64,000 bases of DNA. Source: Dichetophora obliterata (Eukaryota > Arthropoda > Insecta > Diptera > Sciomyzidae). The stretch lies in contig OY986437.1 of the NCBI GenBank assembly GCA_963920525.1, positions 115,436,715-115,500,714 of the forward strand. Direction: 5' to 3'. Under the pieces are notes generated by a model, which saw only the letters and a list, made by a program, of their open reading frames with translations, was not told where the DNA came from and did no database searches. A program made the position numbers and the translations under genes. How positions within the stretch are numbered: position 1 is the first letter of the stretch; each line of letters opens with the position of its first letter. This document shows positions 34,701 to 44,944 of the stretch, one piece after another.

Positions 34701-35044
34701 AGTACTTGACAAATGAAAACCTCCGCAACTTACTCACGGATTCTTATCGGTTTTTGTAATGGCAGACAATGAATAAGACTTCTTGAACGATAATTGCTTA
34801 TTAGTTTTCTTGTTGTTTTTGTGGTGTACGGTGAAATATCGGTGCGCACTGATGTTGACTTACAATTAATTTCTCGGCTCTCTGATTTGCTCTCGATTTG
34901 CTAAAAACTTCGAAAAAATATCTCATGTTGGAAGCTGCCAAAATCATCTTCTCACTTTATTAATGTTTTTCTATCTACTTTAAAACGAATAAGATAAAAG
35001 AGCATTACGTTTTGCTCTACAAATAGTGCTTGTAATTTTTGATT
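34701..35044. other. Degraded gag interior
   Basis: Lies between the recognised gag start and the nucleocapsid of the BEL element on the minus strand. I see no intact frame or motif. Confidence 0.4.
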
Positions 35045-35311
35045 TTATTTCACAGTAGAGTTCTTAAAAAACTTGACTTTTTTTAAATCATGCTCATCTC
35101 CAACTTGTTCGATCTCAGCTTGATATGATATTAATTGAGAAAAGTTAGCTTCAACCAAATTCAAGCGTGTTTTTAATTCTGAAATTGTCATTGACAAATG
35201 GTTTTTAAATATTATACTTTTTATTCGTTTGAGTGGATTAATAAAACTTTCCCGAGTTGAGTACAAATCTGAACCTTTTTTTTTGGTGGCATCGAATGTT
35301 ATGTAATGCAC
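35045..35311 (-). pseudogene. BEL/Pao gag N-terminal fragment
   Basis: The 88-codon minus-strand frame ends LKTRLNLVEANFSQLISYQA followed by EIEQVGDEHDL. This matches the amphipathic start of Pao gag (tRL..LE..W..F...Q.eIE). Position just after the primer site and leader fits. It is truncated by a stop at 35,045. Confidence 0.55.
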
Positions 35312-36177
35312 ACGTAGAGACTACGCAATCAAATATGTTACATATTTTAGATTAACACTTTTGTCGAATCGAAAAGACACAAATAAGAACAATGAAAACA
35401 AAATAGTTTACTAATAAAAGTTTACAACGATTTAGTCCTTCCGATTTATTTCTCGTGGTTTAAATTCGCCGTTCAAGAATTGTTACGATAACAAAATTTC
35501 GTAAAGTAATATACGTAGTAATCTCAAGAAACAATTTGTGTTCGTACAAAACTACCCAGACAAAAATTCCAGAGTATCGGACTCAATTTTAATTCTAAAA
35601 GCTACAAGTAGTAACGAAAAACTGCAAAGTTTATGAAAAAAAAAATTAATCGCACATTGTTATTAAGCCGAATGCAAACGAGCTTCAGCGAACAGGACCC
35701 AAGACAAATTTATATATTGTGTCAATAAAGTAGCTGATATGTATCGAAACTAGCCTCAGTCTTAACTATAATGTACCCAAAACATACCCAACAAGTACCT
35801 TGAAAGGCATCTGAAATAGTACCGTAGTAAATCTGTATTATGTCAATAAAGTGTTCAAAAACAAGCGACTATATTCGGACACAATAAACTGACGAGTGCC
35901 CGAATCGGTCTTCGTACGTACATTGTGCCTGCCCAAGGTGTTCCAGAACTATCACTTCTTTCGGTGCAGAGGTCGGACATTTACTGACACGGGCACCGGA
36001 CATATATCAGCTACTTTATTGACACAAAATATGAAGATTGTTTCTCGGGAATGTAAGAAAAATAATAAAAAAATTATGTTAGTTACTGAACTTAAGCTTT
36101 TAATAGCTTTATTAATAAAATATACTAAATGCTATAATTAAATGCAAACTAGAAACTCGTACTAAAATACCGTACCA
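35312..36177. other. BEL leader region with a 23-bp perfect inverted repeat
   Basis: Non-coding sequence between the primer site and gag of the minus-strand element. 35,718-35,740 and 36,004-36,026 are perfect reverse complements (core GTCAATAAAGTAGCTGATAT). A partial third copy 'atgtcaataaagtg' lies at ~35,841. Confidence 0.5.
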
Positions 36178-36195
36178 GTCCCTGCTCGGGCGCCA
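36178..36195 (-). promoter_or_regulatory. Primer-binding site for tRNA-Lys (BEL element)
   Basis: The minus strand reads TGGCGCCCGAGCAGGGAC from 36,195 down to 36,178. It is complementary to the 3' end of tRNA-Lys(UUU) at all but about one base (from memory of that tRNA). It begins one base after a sequence ending AACA, the expected 3' end of an LTR. Confidence 0.7.
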
Positions 36196-36196
36196 A

Positions 36197-36650
36197 TGTT
36201 AAATCACAAGCTTTTTTGTGATTAAAAATGAAAAACCAAAAGGATTCACTTCAACTTGTATAATGAGTTATAATAATTAACAAAATGTTCTTATGCTACA
36301 TAGAATATAAAGCAAAAAGGAATAAGATTACCACTTACTTTGCTGAATTAAAAGAGAATAAAAATTTAGTGTGTTAAATTAAAGATAGTAAAAAAAACAA
36401 TTTGTTCAGGTTTGACTAATTAATATTTCAATGCAAATCGAATTACAATTTTAAAGATATGAAACAATAAATAAAATACTTCAAGGCAATACATTTTGGC
36501 GGAAACACATGCATTTAAAACAGCGCCGACCAAACACGAGCTAACAAACACAAACAAGGCTTGCTATTCATGCTCCCATTTTAATTTTTTGAAGCGATGT
36601 GAGCCAAAACGCGCTATAAAACTGTTTGCTTGATTGCAGACATACGCTGA
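36197..36650 (-). mobile_element. Probable 5' LTR of the BEL element
   Basis: The minus-strand sequence ending TTTAACA at 36,197 directly precedes the primer site, so the LTR must lie above it. The far boundary is my estimate; a candidate start is TGTCTGCAATC near 36,642. No second LTR copy is present to prove limits. Confidence 0.45.
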
Positions 36651-36897
36651 CTGAGATTGCATTAGCGTTGCCAGATAGGTTGAGCTCCTTTCCCTAAATC
36701 TGAAAAAATTTGCTACATTTTCCATTAAAATTAAAAAAATACACTAAAACTTTTTTGAATTTTATTTTAAATTAATGTCTATTTACTTTGCGCAAAACAA
36801 AGTACTTGACTAGATTAAGCATATGCATTAAAAAACGGGCAAAGAAAATTTTTTATTGTCTCGATGTGTTATCTTAGTTGTTAGGCATCTAGACATA
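36651..36897. other. AT-rich spacer
   Basis: No feature beyond a 'ttgccagataggttgag' string resembling flanks of other inserts (~37,865). Confidence 0.3.
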
Positions 36898-37313
36898 TTT
36901 TTTTTAATTTTTTTTTTTTTTTAAAGATCAAAGAACCAAGGCATGCGCCTTATACAAACAAGGTTTGGTTTTTGACCTGAAAGGAAAGGGATAGATTTAT
37001 TTAGACGAATTGATTGGAACCATACTTGAATTATTGATTAGGCGAAACAACCGTGAAAGACAATTTGAATTGCTCCTAACCGAGGCTAGTGTTACGCCTC
37101 AACCTCGGGCAAGCTTTTCCAGGCCTTAGTTGTTCCTGTCCTTTAATTTCACATTTTCCACAAATTTAGTTGTGTATTTTTAGTTTTCCATAATTCTTAA
37201 ATGAAGGAAAGAGGAAAGAAAGTGAAAAGAACCATGCCCAAAACCCGCATTCGAACCAGGGACCTCTGGGTTGATAGTCTTGTGCACTCTCTTCTAGACT
37301 GCAAAGGCCGACA
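36898..37313 (-). mobile_element. tRNA-derived SINE, family S2, copy 1
   Basis: On the minus strand from 37,313: TGTCGGCCTTTGCAGTCTAG, an A-box region, 'gactatcaacccagaggtcc', a B box GGTTCGAATGC, then a ~300-bp body with 'ttggttctttgatc' near the end and a T/A-rich tail. It matches the 40,571-40,986 copy along its length in opposite orientation. Both are ~415 bp. Confidence 0.8.
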
Positions 37314-37532
37314 AGCATATATGTTTTATGTCTGTCCAGTTTACTTTATATTTGTACTTTCTTTATTTCTTGTATTTGCATTCTTAATTTCCTGAATGAA
37401 AAGACTCCACAATTAGCATGTAGGAACAAAGAAACTAATGCGATTCTTTTAGTCCAAAAATTAATTTCTTAGTTATTATTTTCTTAAATGTGTTGGCTTT
37501 TTCCATGGCTCAATAAGACTTGGCTTCGTATA

Positions 37533-37662
37533 AGCACTGTTCGCAGCATCAAGCTGCTCATCAATTTTTTGGTCAAACAACGATAGAACAACATGAATAC
37601 AACACTATGGAGTAGTTTGAACAACAGTTTGATGAAAAATTTTACGATGTGAACACTGCTAT
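37533..37662. mobile_element. Degraded MITE of the TGTTCACA family
   Basis: Ends AGCACTGTTCGCAGC and, inverted, AGCAGTGTTCACATC. The interior has 'tagaacaacatgaatac', matching MITE 42,539-42,676 ('tagaacaacgtgaa'). Flanking TA on the left; right flank ambiguous. Confidence 0.45.
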
Positions 37663-38334
37663 AGTAAAAACCTTGTAAAAGCTATAAGAGAATAAAAAAA
37701 AAATACAACAGGATACAGTTCACAGTTGATGCTATTCAAATTCACTAATCATACCCAAAATCCAACAACAGAAAATTAAAATCCACTTAAGTTTTCCCCT
37801 AAAGATTTATTTCCAAAAATTTTCTACTGAAAGCTTAAAATCCACTAAATCTCGTGGAAACTTCCCTAATCTGGCAATAGTGGCTTGCTTGCAATAATAT
37901 GCAGAAAACGTGTGATTTACAGATCGTGGCTGTGTGAAAACAAGAAGTGTTGACTACGTCGTCGTCACTGATTTATTTTAAAATATGCATTTAACCCATT
38001 TCAGCCCAGTGGTCGATTATTCGACAAGTCATTTTAAAATTTTTCCTAGGTGAGCCCGAAAACGCTATCAACTCGCAACTTAGCATATATGTTAGTTCGG
38101 ACTTTTGTCAACAGACATTATTTTTTGCTTCGCAAGATTTGGTCATTTACGTGTTCTGTCGAGTCATGAGTCATCAAATTTTAAAATTTTTTGGCTATTT
38201 TTTGTTGTTGTTCGGTAGAAATATTTACTATCGGTTAAAAATTAATTCCCATCAATTCTAACTATTATTTAATGTATATTTGATGGCAAATTAATTTCGA
38301 TAAATAAAGCTCCTGTACTAGCAAAATCGATTTT
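37663..38334. other. AT-rich spacer
   Basis: No gene or repeat boundary that I can support. 37,790-37,870 shares loose wording with 36,683-36,760 and may be an old related insert. Confidence 0.35.
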
Positions 38335-39180
38335 TTAATTTTTCCTTTGAATTTGGATTTTTGATGCCGGTACCCCTCGGGTTTTTTTTTTCAGGTTTTG
38401 GTTTTTCATTAGTTTAGGTTTGGGTTGAAATGGGTTAAAGTAAAATATACAATAATATGCACTAACGATTGAATGCCACTTTAAAATAAACTTTCTGATT
38501 CGTAGAGATATTCTATTCATTTTGTTGGCATGATGACCACTACAAACATGGATTTGCATCAGATTCCGGTCCCTTTTTATAACAGTTAAAAATAAAAATT
38601 TGTCTGTTTTTATATATTGCAGTATAGAAAATGTATGTGGACGTGTAAAAAGCACATCCAATGCGTTTGCCAAGAAATAAATGTTTGACATAAAATATAA
38701 CCAAATAAAAGTTGCAATTTCTGTCTCAATATCCGGGGTCAACTTCGTAAACTTCACCTGATGATTGCCATGAAAACCAGCTGCACAACCTCTGCTACTC
38801 CAGCTGCAGACAAGAAATACAGAACCATCAGTCGTTAAGAATTTAACGTTTGTGTCGCATTTATTTGACTCTAGGTGACGCTTCTTCGTCTGTTTATCTG
38901 TTCGTACAATATATGGGCATGGAGCTGTTTGAGCAACTATTTGTCTATACGTTTGTGCGTATATATTTGTAGGAAAAGCTTGCTTAAGTTGTCTGCAGCA
39001 TGTGTGACAGTCGGTCTCTTTATCTATTTCTGATGTGCTGACTTTGAAAATTTTTCTGCTTTCTTTTCTACTTTTGTATCTATTGCTCAAGCTTCGGTTG
39101 CTGTTGGCGTGGCAAATGCTTACATAGCATCGACGCAGACACACAAACACGCACGTAAACACAATGACATGACATAACAT
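38335..39180 (-). CDS. Unrecognised 281-codon ORF, doubtful gene
   Basis: The longest frame in the window not explained by a transposon or simple repeat. The N-terminus is hydrophobic and Cys-rich (MLCHVIVFTCVFVCLRRC), the middle has no known motif, and the C-terminus is Lys/Asn-rich (NQNLKKKTRGVPASKIQ). Length 281 aa. I recognise no domain, and composition is not clearly protein-like. It could be chance, since (TG)n and CA-rich DNA just upstream suppresses stops. No splice or UTR evidence. Confidence 0.2.
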   Translation of the reverse strand: MLCHVIVFTCVFVCLRRCYVSICHANSNRSLSNRYKSRKESRKIFKVSTSEIDKETDCHTCCRQLKQAFPTNIYAQTYRQIVAQTAPCPYIVRTDKQTKKRHLESNKCDTNVKFLTTDGSVFLVCSWSSRGCAAGFHGNHQVKFTKLTPDIETEIATFIWLYFMSNIYFLANALDVLFTRPHTFSILQYIKTDKFLFLTVIKRDRNLMQIHVCSGHHANKMNRISLRIRKFILKWHSIVSAYYCIFYFNPFQPKPKLMKNQNLKKKTRGVPASKIQIQRKN

Positions 39181-39697
39181 AAACCAACGTGGTCTGCACA
39201 GATTACAAACGTAAATCTCAAGTGAGGTTCCTTCGGTGCAACTGTGACATTGATGAGTCTTGGCGTACAGGGTTTATGTATGTTTGTAAAGGCACATGAA
39301 TAACGCACAATTACACACGCACAGAGATACACTATCGAAATATGTATGTTGGTTAAATTTATAAATCCTTCCTTTTTCTCGCTCTTAAAATAGGCAACGG
39401 TTTTTTGGTTTTCTTAGGAATATCTTTGTTTTGGCTTTTACAATGTCGTCAGTTGTGGTTGTTGTTTTTGTTCTTGTCATATATTTAATTTAGCGTACAC
39501 AAAAGATTTTTGATGGACCTCAATCATTTGAGGCTTGTAGTTGTTGCTGCTTTTGTAGGCATCGTTGTGGTTCTTGGCTTTGTTTACGTTGAAAATATAA
39601 TGGTTTTGAGTTTATAGTTTTGTTGTTTGAAAACATAGCAGCCGCTTGAATACACACAACTAAACTCACATATGCTGCGATATATTCGGCAGACGTC
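39181..39697. other. CA-rich, lower-AT spacer
   Basis: Contains runs like acacacgcacg and 'ttgtggttgttgtttttgtt'; resembles host intergenic or intronic sequence. No gene assigned. Confidence 0.35.
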
Positions 39698-39799
39698 TAA
39701 GGCCGCGTTCATAGTAAACGCTTTTAGCTTAGTCGAGAGGTTTAGCTGAAAAACGCTTTGTGTATAATCATATGGAAAAAGCTTAAAGTGTTCATAGTA

Positions 39800-39916
39800 G
39801 GTCTGTTTCCGTACTAAATTCGAGTAATTTTATTCTTCATTCTCGAGCTTCAGAAATTTGTAAAATAACGCTTTCAAGCAACTTCAAGTTACTTGAATCG
39901 AGTACAGAAACAAACC
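39800..39916. mobile_element. 117-bp MITE, TIR GGTCTGTTTCCGTACT, TA duplication
   Basis: The left GGTCTGTTTCCGTACT and the inverted right GGTTTGTTTCTGTACT differ at two positions. TA precedes and follows. The whole unit can fold into a hairpin. Confidence 0.7.
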
Positions 39917-39954
39917 TAGTGCCTGCATCAAGCTAGCATAAAGCATTGCAGAAA

Positions 39955-41191
39955 AGGGTGCTCCAAAAAAAATTGTGTTTGATGTCCGCGGCTTTTCCAC
40001 TTCCATTTGACCTTAAAAACACCCTCTGTGAAGCGCATCTCAATTGGTAAAGGTTTAGAGGTCGTGAATTCATTTTCTAATTTTCCCGTACGATTTCTAT
40101 GGGAAAAAATCAGTTTAGCTGGTAAATTGAATTTAGAGCCATTATCTTTTAAGAAAAATGGTTAAAAAAACGTGTTCCCTCAAATTGTGTCTGTTATGAC
40201 ATATCCAAATTTCAGTTTCATCTGATTATTATTTGGTGGTCCGTTACTCACTTCTTAGAGCTACCTATATAAATGAATACTTTTACTTAGAATTATTTCA
40301 TTAAAATCAAATATCTCTTAGTGTACTCCATTTTCATTATTGTTATTGGTCTTAAATTTTAGATAATGATTGTTGCAATGCGCAATGAAGAAAAAAATCA
40401 TAGCGGTGATATATGTTTTTGGATTAAAAGTAACAACAAGTAGTTTTTTTATTTATATTTTTATTTTTTTATCGTTTTGGGCAACCACCAAATATAATCC
40501 GATGAAATTAAATTTGGGTATGTCCTAACAGACAAAATTTCAGGGAACACTTTTTTTAACCATTTTTCTTTGTCGGTCTTTGTAGTCTAGTGGAGAGTGC
40601 GCTAGACTATCAACCCAGAGGTCCCTGGTTCGAATCCAGGCTCGGGCATGGTTCTTTTGACTTACTTTGTTTTTTCCTACATTTAAAAAAATTCAGGAAA
40701 ACTAAAAAAAAATTCACAACTAAATTAAGAAAAATATGGAATTAAAGGACAGGAACAAATAAGAGCTGCAAATGCTTGCCGAGGTTAAGGCATAATACTA
40801 GCCTCGGTTTAAAGCAATTGAAATTGTCTTTCACGTTTGTTTCGCCTTATCAATAATTCACGTATGGTTCCAATAAATTCCTCTAAATGATCTATCACTT
40901 TCCTTTCAGGTCAAAGACCAAACCTTGTTTGTATAAGGCGCGAGCCTTGGTTCTTTGATCTTTTTTAAAAAAATAAAAAAAATAAGAAATAGATAATGAC
41001 TCTAAATTCAATTTACCAGCAAAACTGATTTTCCCCATACAAATCGTATGGGAACATTAGAAAATAATTCGCGACCTCTAAACCTTTACCAATTGAGAAG
41101 CGCTTCACAGAGAGTGTTTCTAAGGTCAAGTAGAAGTATTTAAGCCGCGGACATTTGTCAAAATAAAAAATATATAGTTTTGGGAGACCCT
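39955..41191. mobile_element. Foldback element with ~290-bp arms, right arm split by a SINE
   Basis: The left arm 39,955-~40,250 is the reverse complement of the right arm, which lies at ~40,480-40,570 and resumes at ~40,988-41,191. The interruption is a complete S2 SINE. Outer ends read AGGGTGCTCCAAAA and AGGGTCTCCCAAAA. Flanks 'ttgcagaa' and 'tggcagaa' could be an 8- to 10-bp duplication. The loop (~40,255-40,475) is AT-rich and non-coding. Confidence 0.8.
40571..40986 (+). mobile_element. tRNA-derived SINE, family S2, copy 2
   Basis: The A box TAGTCTAGTGG (40,583-40,593) fits TRGYNNARNNG and the B box GGTTCGAATCC (40,627-40,637) fits the tRNA T-loop. The T arm CCTGG-TTCGAAT-CCAGG pairs perfectly. 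The 5' and 3' acceptor halves do not pair, so this is a SINE head, not a tRNA. The ~340-bp body matches copy 1 (36,898-37,313) inverted, and the 3' end is A-rich. It splits the foldback arm. Confidence 0.85.
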
Positions 41192-41558
41192 AATGGCAGA
41201 ATAATCAGGTAGGGCTGACTCGAAGAGGAATGAAGTAGAAAACAGAGAAAAGCGAGCTAGTTATCAAAATCTGCTGCTCATCTCGAGTTTCTTTTGTTCA
41301 TGTTGCGCAGTTGATTTTAGGTTAAACTTGCTTAATGGAACATTTTTATTTAAATTGTTTTTATAATATTTTCACTCAAATTGATCAATTACACTCAATC
41401 AAACTTAACCTCTTAGTGTAAAATGGTCACATATGTGGACAAAAGTTTTTGTATGCAAATATTTGCTGATTTGTCGTTATTTAATTCAAATGTTGGCGCA
41501 ATAGATAGAGAAAATATTCTCCCTCATTAGATCTCTTTTAACTTCTTAAATATCTTTC
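41192..41558. other. AT-rich spacer inside the composite element
   Basis: Nothing recognisable. Confidence 0.3.
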
Positions 41559-41830
41559 GTAAGAAAGCTCCTCTGTTTGGTAAGTATAAAAGTTTTAATA
41601 AATAAAGAATTTATGATAAAAAGTACTATATGTACATAAATGTTCACATTTAAAAACTATTACCTTAAAAAATTTTTAATGCAAAATGCAAATAAGCTAC
41701 GTACGAAAGCTCCTATGTCTAGTAAATGCAAAAGTATTAATAAATAAAGAATTTATTGTACAAATAACTGTACAATATGTGCACATAAGTGTACATTTAA
41801 AAAGTATTGCATTCATAAAATTTTTTATTT
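41559..41830. repeat. Tandem duplication, 141-bp period
   Basis: CGTAAGAAAGCTCCT at 41,559 and CGTACGAAAGCTCCT at 41,700 start two units sharing 'taataaataaagaattta' and 'catttaaaaa' blocks. The units are clearly diverged. Confidence 0.65.
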
Positions 41831-42538
41831 TTTTTTTTGCAAAAATGTCTTTACCAGACCGTATTTAGTAAGAATTATACATTAAAAATATTTTTCAATG
41901 TATTTCTTGGTGCGGGATTGTAGAGGTTAACTCACGTGTCTGCACTGTTTACAATTTGAAAACATAATATTCTTATTTCATTTGACGTTTCTACTAACTT
42001 CGTCATTTTGACAACTACTTAACATTTTCATTTTCCACTCTTCGTTGACGCGTGATTACTCCGCCATGGCATTAAGCTTCTTTTCAAAAGCTTTTCAGCA
42101 AAAAAATTTCGTTTTTATGCTTTGCTGTAGAACATTTTTAAAATACTTTTCGGCGCTTTTTTCTCGTTTGATCACATAGTATCAATTTTTTTTTTTTTTT
42201 TAGTTTTATTATTTATTGTGTCATACTGCATTTTTGAATGAATTTCGGCACTTGTTTGTCTATTTTGCCTGTTAACAATATTTTCGTTGATTTTGTTTTA
42301 TTTGTTGGATATTTTTTTGTGCTGAAGTTTTAACCGCTGTTGCGTTATTGTCGCGTTGTTATTACGTTTTGTTGTGCTTTTCAGTTTTATGCACTTGTGT
42401 ATTCTATCTCGTTTGTTTACACAGTTTTCATTGTTCTTGCGTACTTCTAGCGTACTTCCTGGGCACTTTTTGTGCTGAACTTTCCACGGTTTTTATGCTT
42501 TGTGTTTTCAAGTTTCTTCGAACTTTTGTTTGCTATTA
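41831..42538. other. Non-coding interior of the composite element
   Basis: T-rich on the plus strand with short chance ORFs. No motif. Confidence 0.35.
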
Positions 42539-42676
42539 GGGCTGTTCACATTTCAAATCGATCATCAAATCGTTTGTCAAATACAATAGAACAACGTGAA
42601 ATTTCCATGGAATTCCCACGTTGTTCTATTGGACTTGACAAATGATTTGATGAGTGGTTTGAAATGTGGACAACCC
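42539..42676. mobile_element. 138-bp hairpin MITE, TIR GGGCTGTTCACATTTCAAA, TA duplication
   Basis: The left GGGCTGTTCACATTTCAAA pairs with the inverted right end (GGGTTGTCCACATTTCAAA). Arms continue inward through CATCAAATC. TA flanks (42,537-42,538 and 42,677-42,678). No coding capacity. Confidence 0.8.
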
Positions 42677-42690
42677 TAATAGGGTTAATA

Positions 42691-43210
42691 GGGCTGTTCA
42701 CATATCAAAGCGCTCATCAAATCATTTGTCAAATCGTTTGACTACAAAACTGTTCAGACTCATCAAATTTTTCGTCAAATTTAATTTTATCTTGAACACC
42801 GAAGTAAGCACATCGCGATGAAGGAAAATTTTTAACACCACTTGTTATTCAAATCGTATTGGAGGAAGAAGAAATTATTTTTTAAATTATTATAAATTAT
42901 TTGCAACAGTTAATTATTATTATTTTGTTATTATTTTCTTCCGCTCTCTCTTACGCCACGATGTGCTAAATTTAAAAACTTTTTTGAACTGACAAAATCG
43001 TACTACACAATTTCACGAGTGTTCACAATCGTTAATCAAATCTGCAGAAAAATCAAAAATTTTGATTTTCATCAAACGATTTGACCAACGATTTGATGAG
43101 TGTTCACACTCGTCAAATCGCAATCAAACCCATACAAATTTTGTTGGTCAAAACAATTGTCAAAGCATTTGATGATCGATTTGATGAGCGATTTGAAATG
43201 TGTAGATTCC
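42691..43210. mobile_element. 520-bp MITE of the same family as 42,539-42,676
   Basis: Starts GGGCTGTTCACATATCAAAG and ends with the inverse of GGAATCTACACATTTCAAAT. TA on both sides. Sub-terminal 'gctcatcaaatc' repeats mirror each other. The interior has several more 'gtcaaatcg' and 'catcaaa' blocks in both orientations. Confidence 0.75.
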
Positions 43211-43469
43211 TATTGGTTTGATTTTTCGACAAAAAAACCTCTTCTTTACTTTGCAAAATGCAATTGAGGGCATTATTTTCTAAAGAGACAAATGAATACA
43301 AAGCATCAGTCAGCCACAAGCATAATGCGAGAACTATCAACAAAAATCAGCTCAATTAGCTTCTTTGTGCAGCGTTGAATAAGCGTTCACTATGATCATA
43401 AAAGCTCGACAAAGCAGCTTTATGCTAAGTTCATCTTCAGCCAAAGCGTCCTGTATGAACGCGGCCTAA

Positions 43470-44505
43470 GTGTGTGTATAAATATATCGATGTATGAATT
43501 TCTGTGTGTAGCATATTTTATTAAAAAGATTTATTCATAGACATGGTATTTGTTATTTGCTAGGTAGTATGAAATATTTATGCCATCGTTTTATGAGCTT
43601 ACCATATCGCCCATATTGTTGTTGTTTGCTCTTTGTTGTACATGTCATGTATTCGTCAGTTTGCTGTTGTTGTTTTGCTCTTTTGTCAGTAAATGTATAA
43701 AATTTCAATTTCGTCTTCAATAGAATTACTTCGGCCCGTAACGATAAATTCATTCTTGCAATTTTGGTAAAGCTTTTGCTGAGTCCCGTTAAAAGCACTG
43801 GCTAAGCTTTTTATAATGTGGAATTATGGCCAGCTATGAGAAGTTGAGTGAACAAGTTGTTGTTTTAATCTTTGTGTCTACATCGTTTGTGTTGAAATAT
43901 TGATAAAATTTACATGGAAAATTCTCGTACGTGATATTATTTCAATCCCTGCTTAGACATGAACTTATATTAAGTTAGGAAATTTTAAGAATTAAAAAAT
44001 AAAATTCAGAAGCTTTGTACAGGTTTGACTCAAAGTCTGAACTTAACTTCGAAAAAATCATTTTGGAAGTTATGGAATGCTATAACTTGTAGAGAGTTTC
44101 AGATAAAATAGCAACGAAACTGCTACTAATTAAATAAAAGAATTTCAGTAGCAGTGGAAACTTTAGCAAGTGTGAAGCCCCAAGCTGCAGTTCCTTGCAA
44201 GGCTCTTGCTCTTAACTTATAAAACTAGTATAACGGTCTTTTCTTATATCTATTCGCACGAAAATGGTTTGCATTCGCAAGATTTTATATGTATTTAATT
44301 TTCTATTTTAAACAGTTCATTCTGGAAGTGATAAAGTACAAAAACTCACAACAAAACGTCACAATTTTAAAAAAATAACGTAATCGAAATCCTAATTAAC
44401 AAAAAACTAAAAATATTGAAAAATGTTTAATGCTTGGGATGGGATAGCAATGGCTATAAAAAGGAAACTTCTAATAAGAATGGTAAATCAATTCTTCGAT
44501 GAATC
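43470..44505. other. Unassigned, moderately AT-rich
   Basis: No transposon block, RNA gene or convincing exon. Minus-strand ORF 43,553-43,798 is not supported. Confidence 0.35.
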
Positions 44506-44944
44506 AAGGCCCAACCAAAATAGACGAAACGTGACGATAGCATTTTGACGAACGTCTGCACTCATTACGGATGTTTACGGATTTAACCCAAAATGAAACG
44601 ATTTGCTCAACTCGCCTAAAACAGTAGGCCATCGAGTATTATTTATTTATTTATATTGTGCGTTTTGTAATTTTTAATAAAGATTTGTGAAAAATGAGTG
44701 AAATAATGGCGAAGTTGAAACAAATTGATGAAAATAAAATAAAAACGCACTCTGCACAGCTGTTGTTGACGAGTTGCAACGATAGCAGTTCGGTTCTTAC
44801 GAAATAATACGTCTTGTCAAACTGTTTCGTTTAGTTTCGCTCAGTTACGTTTGCTCATTTTAGGTAACAACATTAATATGTATTTAACCGAACATTTACG
44901 TTTTAATTCGTTACGGAGCAAAACGTCTATTTCGGTTGGGCCTT
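44506..44944. mobile_element. 439-bp MITE, TIR AAGGCCCAACCRAAATAGACG
   Basis: Left AAGGCCCAACCAAAATAGAC and the inverted right AAGGCCCAACCGAAATAGAC differ at one base. Weaker pairing continues inward. No clear target duplication. Non-coding. Confidence 0.75.

Larger units (their letters stand above)
24060..36650 (-). mobile_element. BEL/Pao LTR retrotransposon, broken by three or more insertions
   Basis: Read on the minus strand, parts appear in family order: an LTR-like end and tRNA-Lys primer site (~36,200), gag (35,311-35,045), nucleocapsid and protease (~34,700-34,148), RT (31,386-30,301), RNase H (30,300-30,014, then 25,561-25,440) and integrase (25,440-24,060). Three foreign blocks separate them: 25,562-30,013, 30,750-31,023 and ~31,402-33,825. 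The downstream LTR was not found. Orientation and order argue for one original element rather than unrelated fragments. Confidence 0.75.
39701..43466. mobile_element. 3.77-kb composite DNA element, TIR GGCCGCGTTCATA, TAA duplication
   Basis: The left end GGCCGCGTTCATAGTAAACG (39,701) and the inverted right end GGCCGCGTTCATACAGGACG (from 43,466) match for 13 bp exactly and continue imperfectly. TAA flanks both (39,698-39,700 and 43,467-43,469), as for PIF/Harbinger-type elements. No transposase is seen. The interior holds at least four later insertions (39,800-39,916; 39,955-41,191; 42,539-42,676; 42,691-43,210). Confidence 0.6.

Noticed and set aside
40571..40645. Functional tRNA gene
   Set aside because: Internal promoter boxes and T arm are good, but acceptor-stem halves do not pair and the body continues as a SINE with a second copy at 36,898-37,313.
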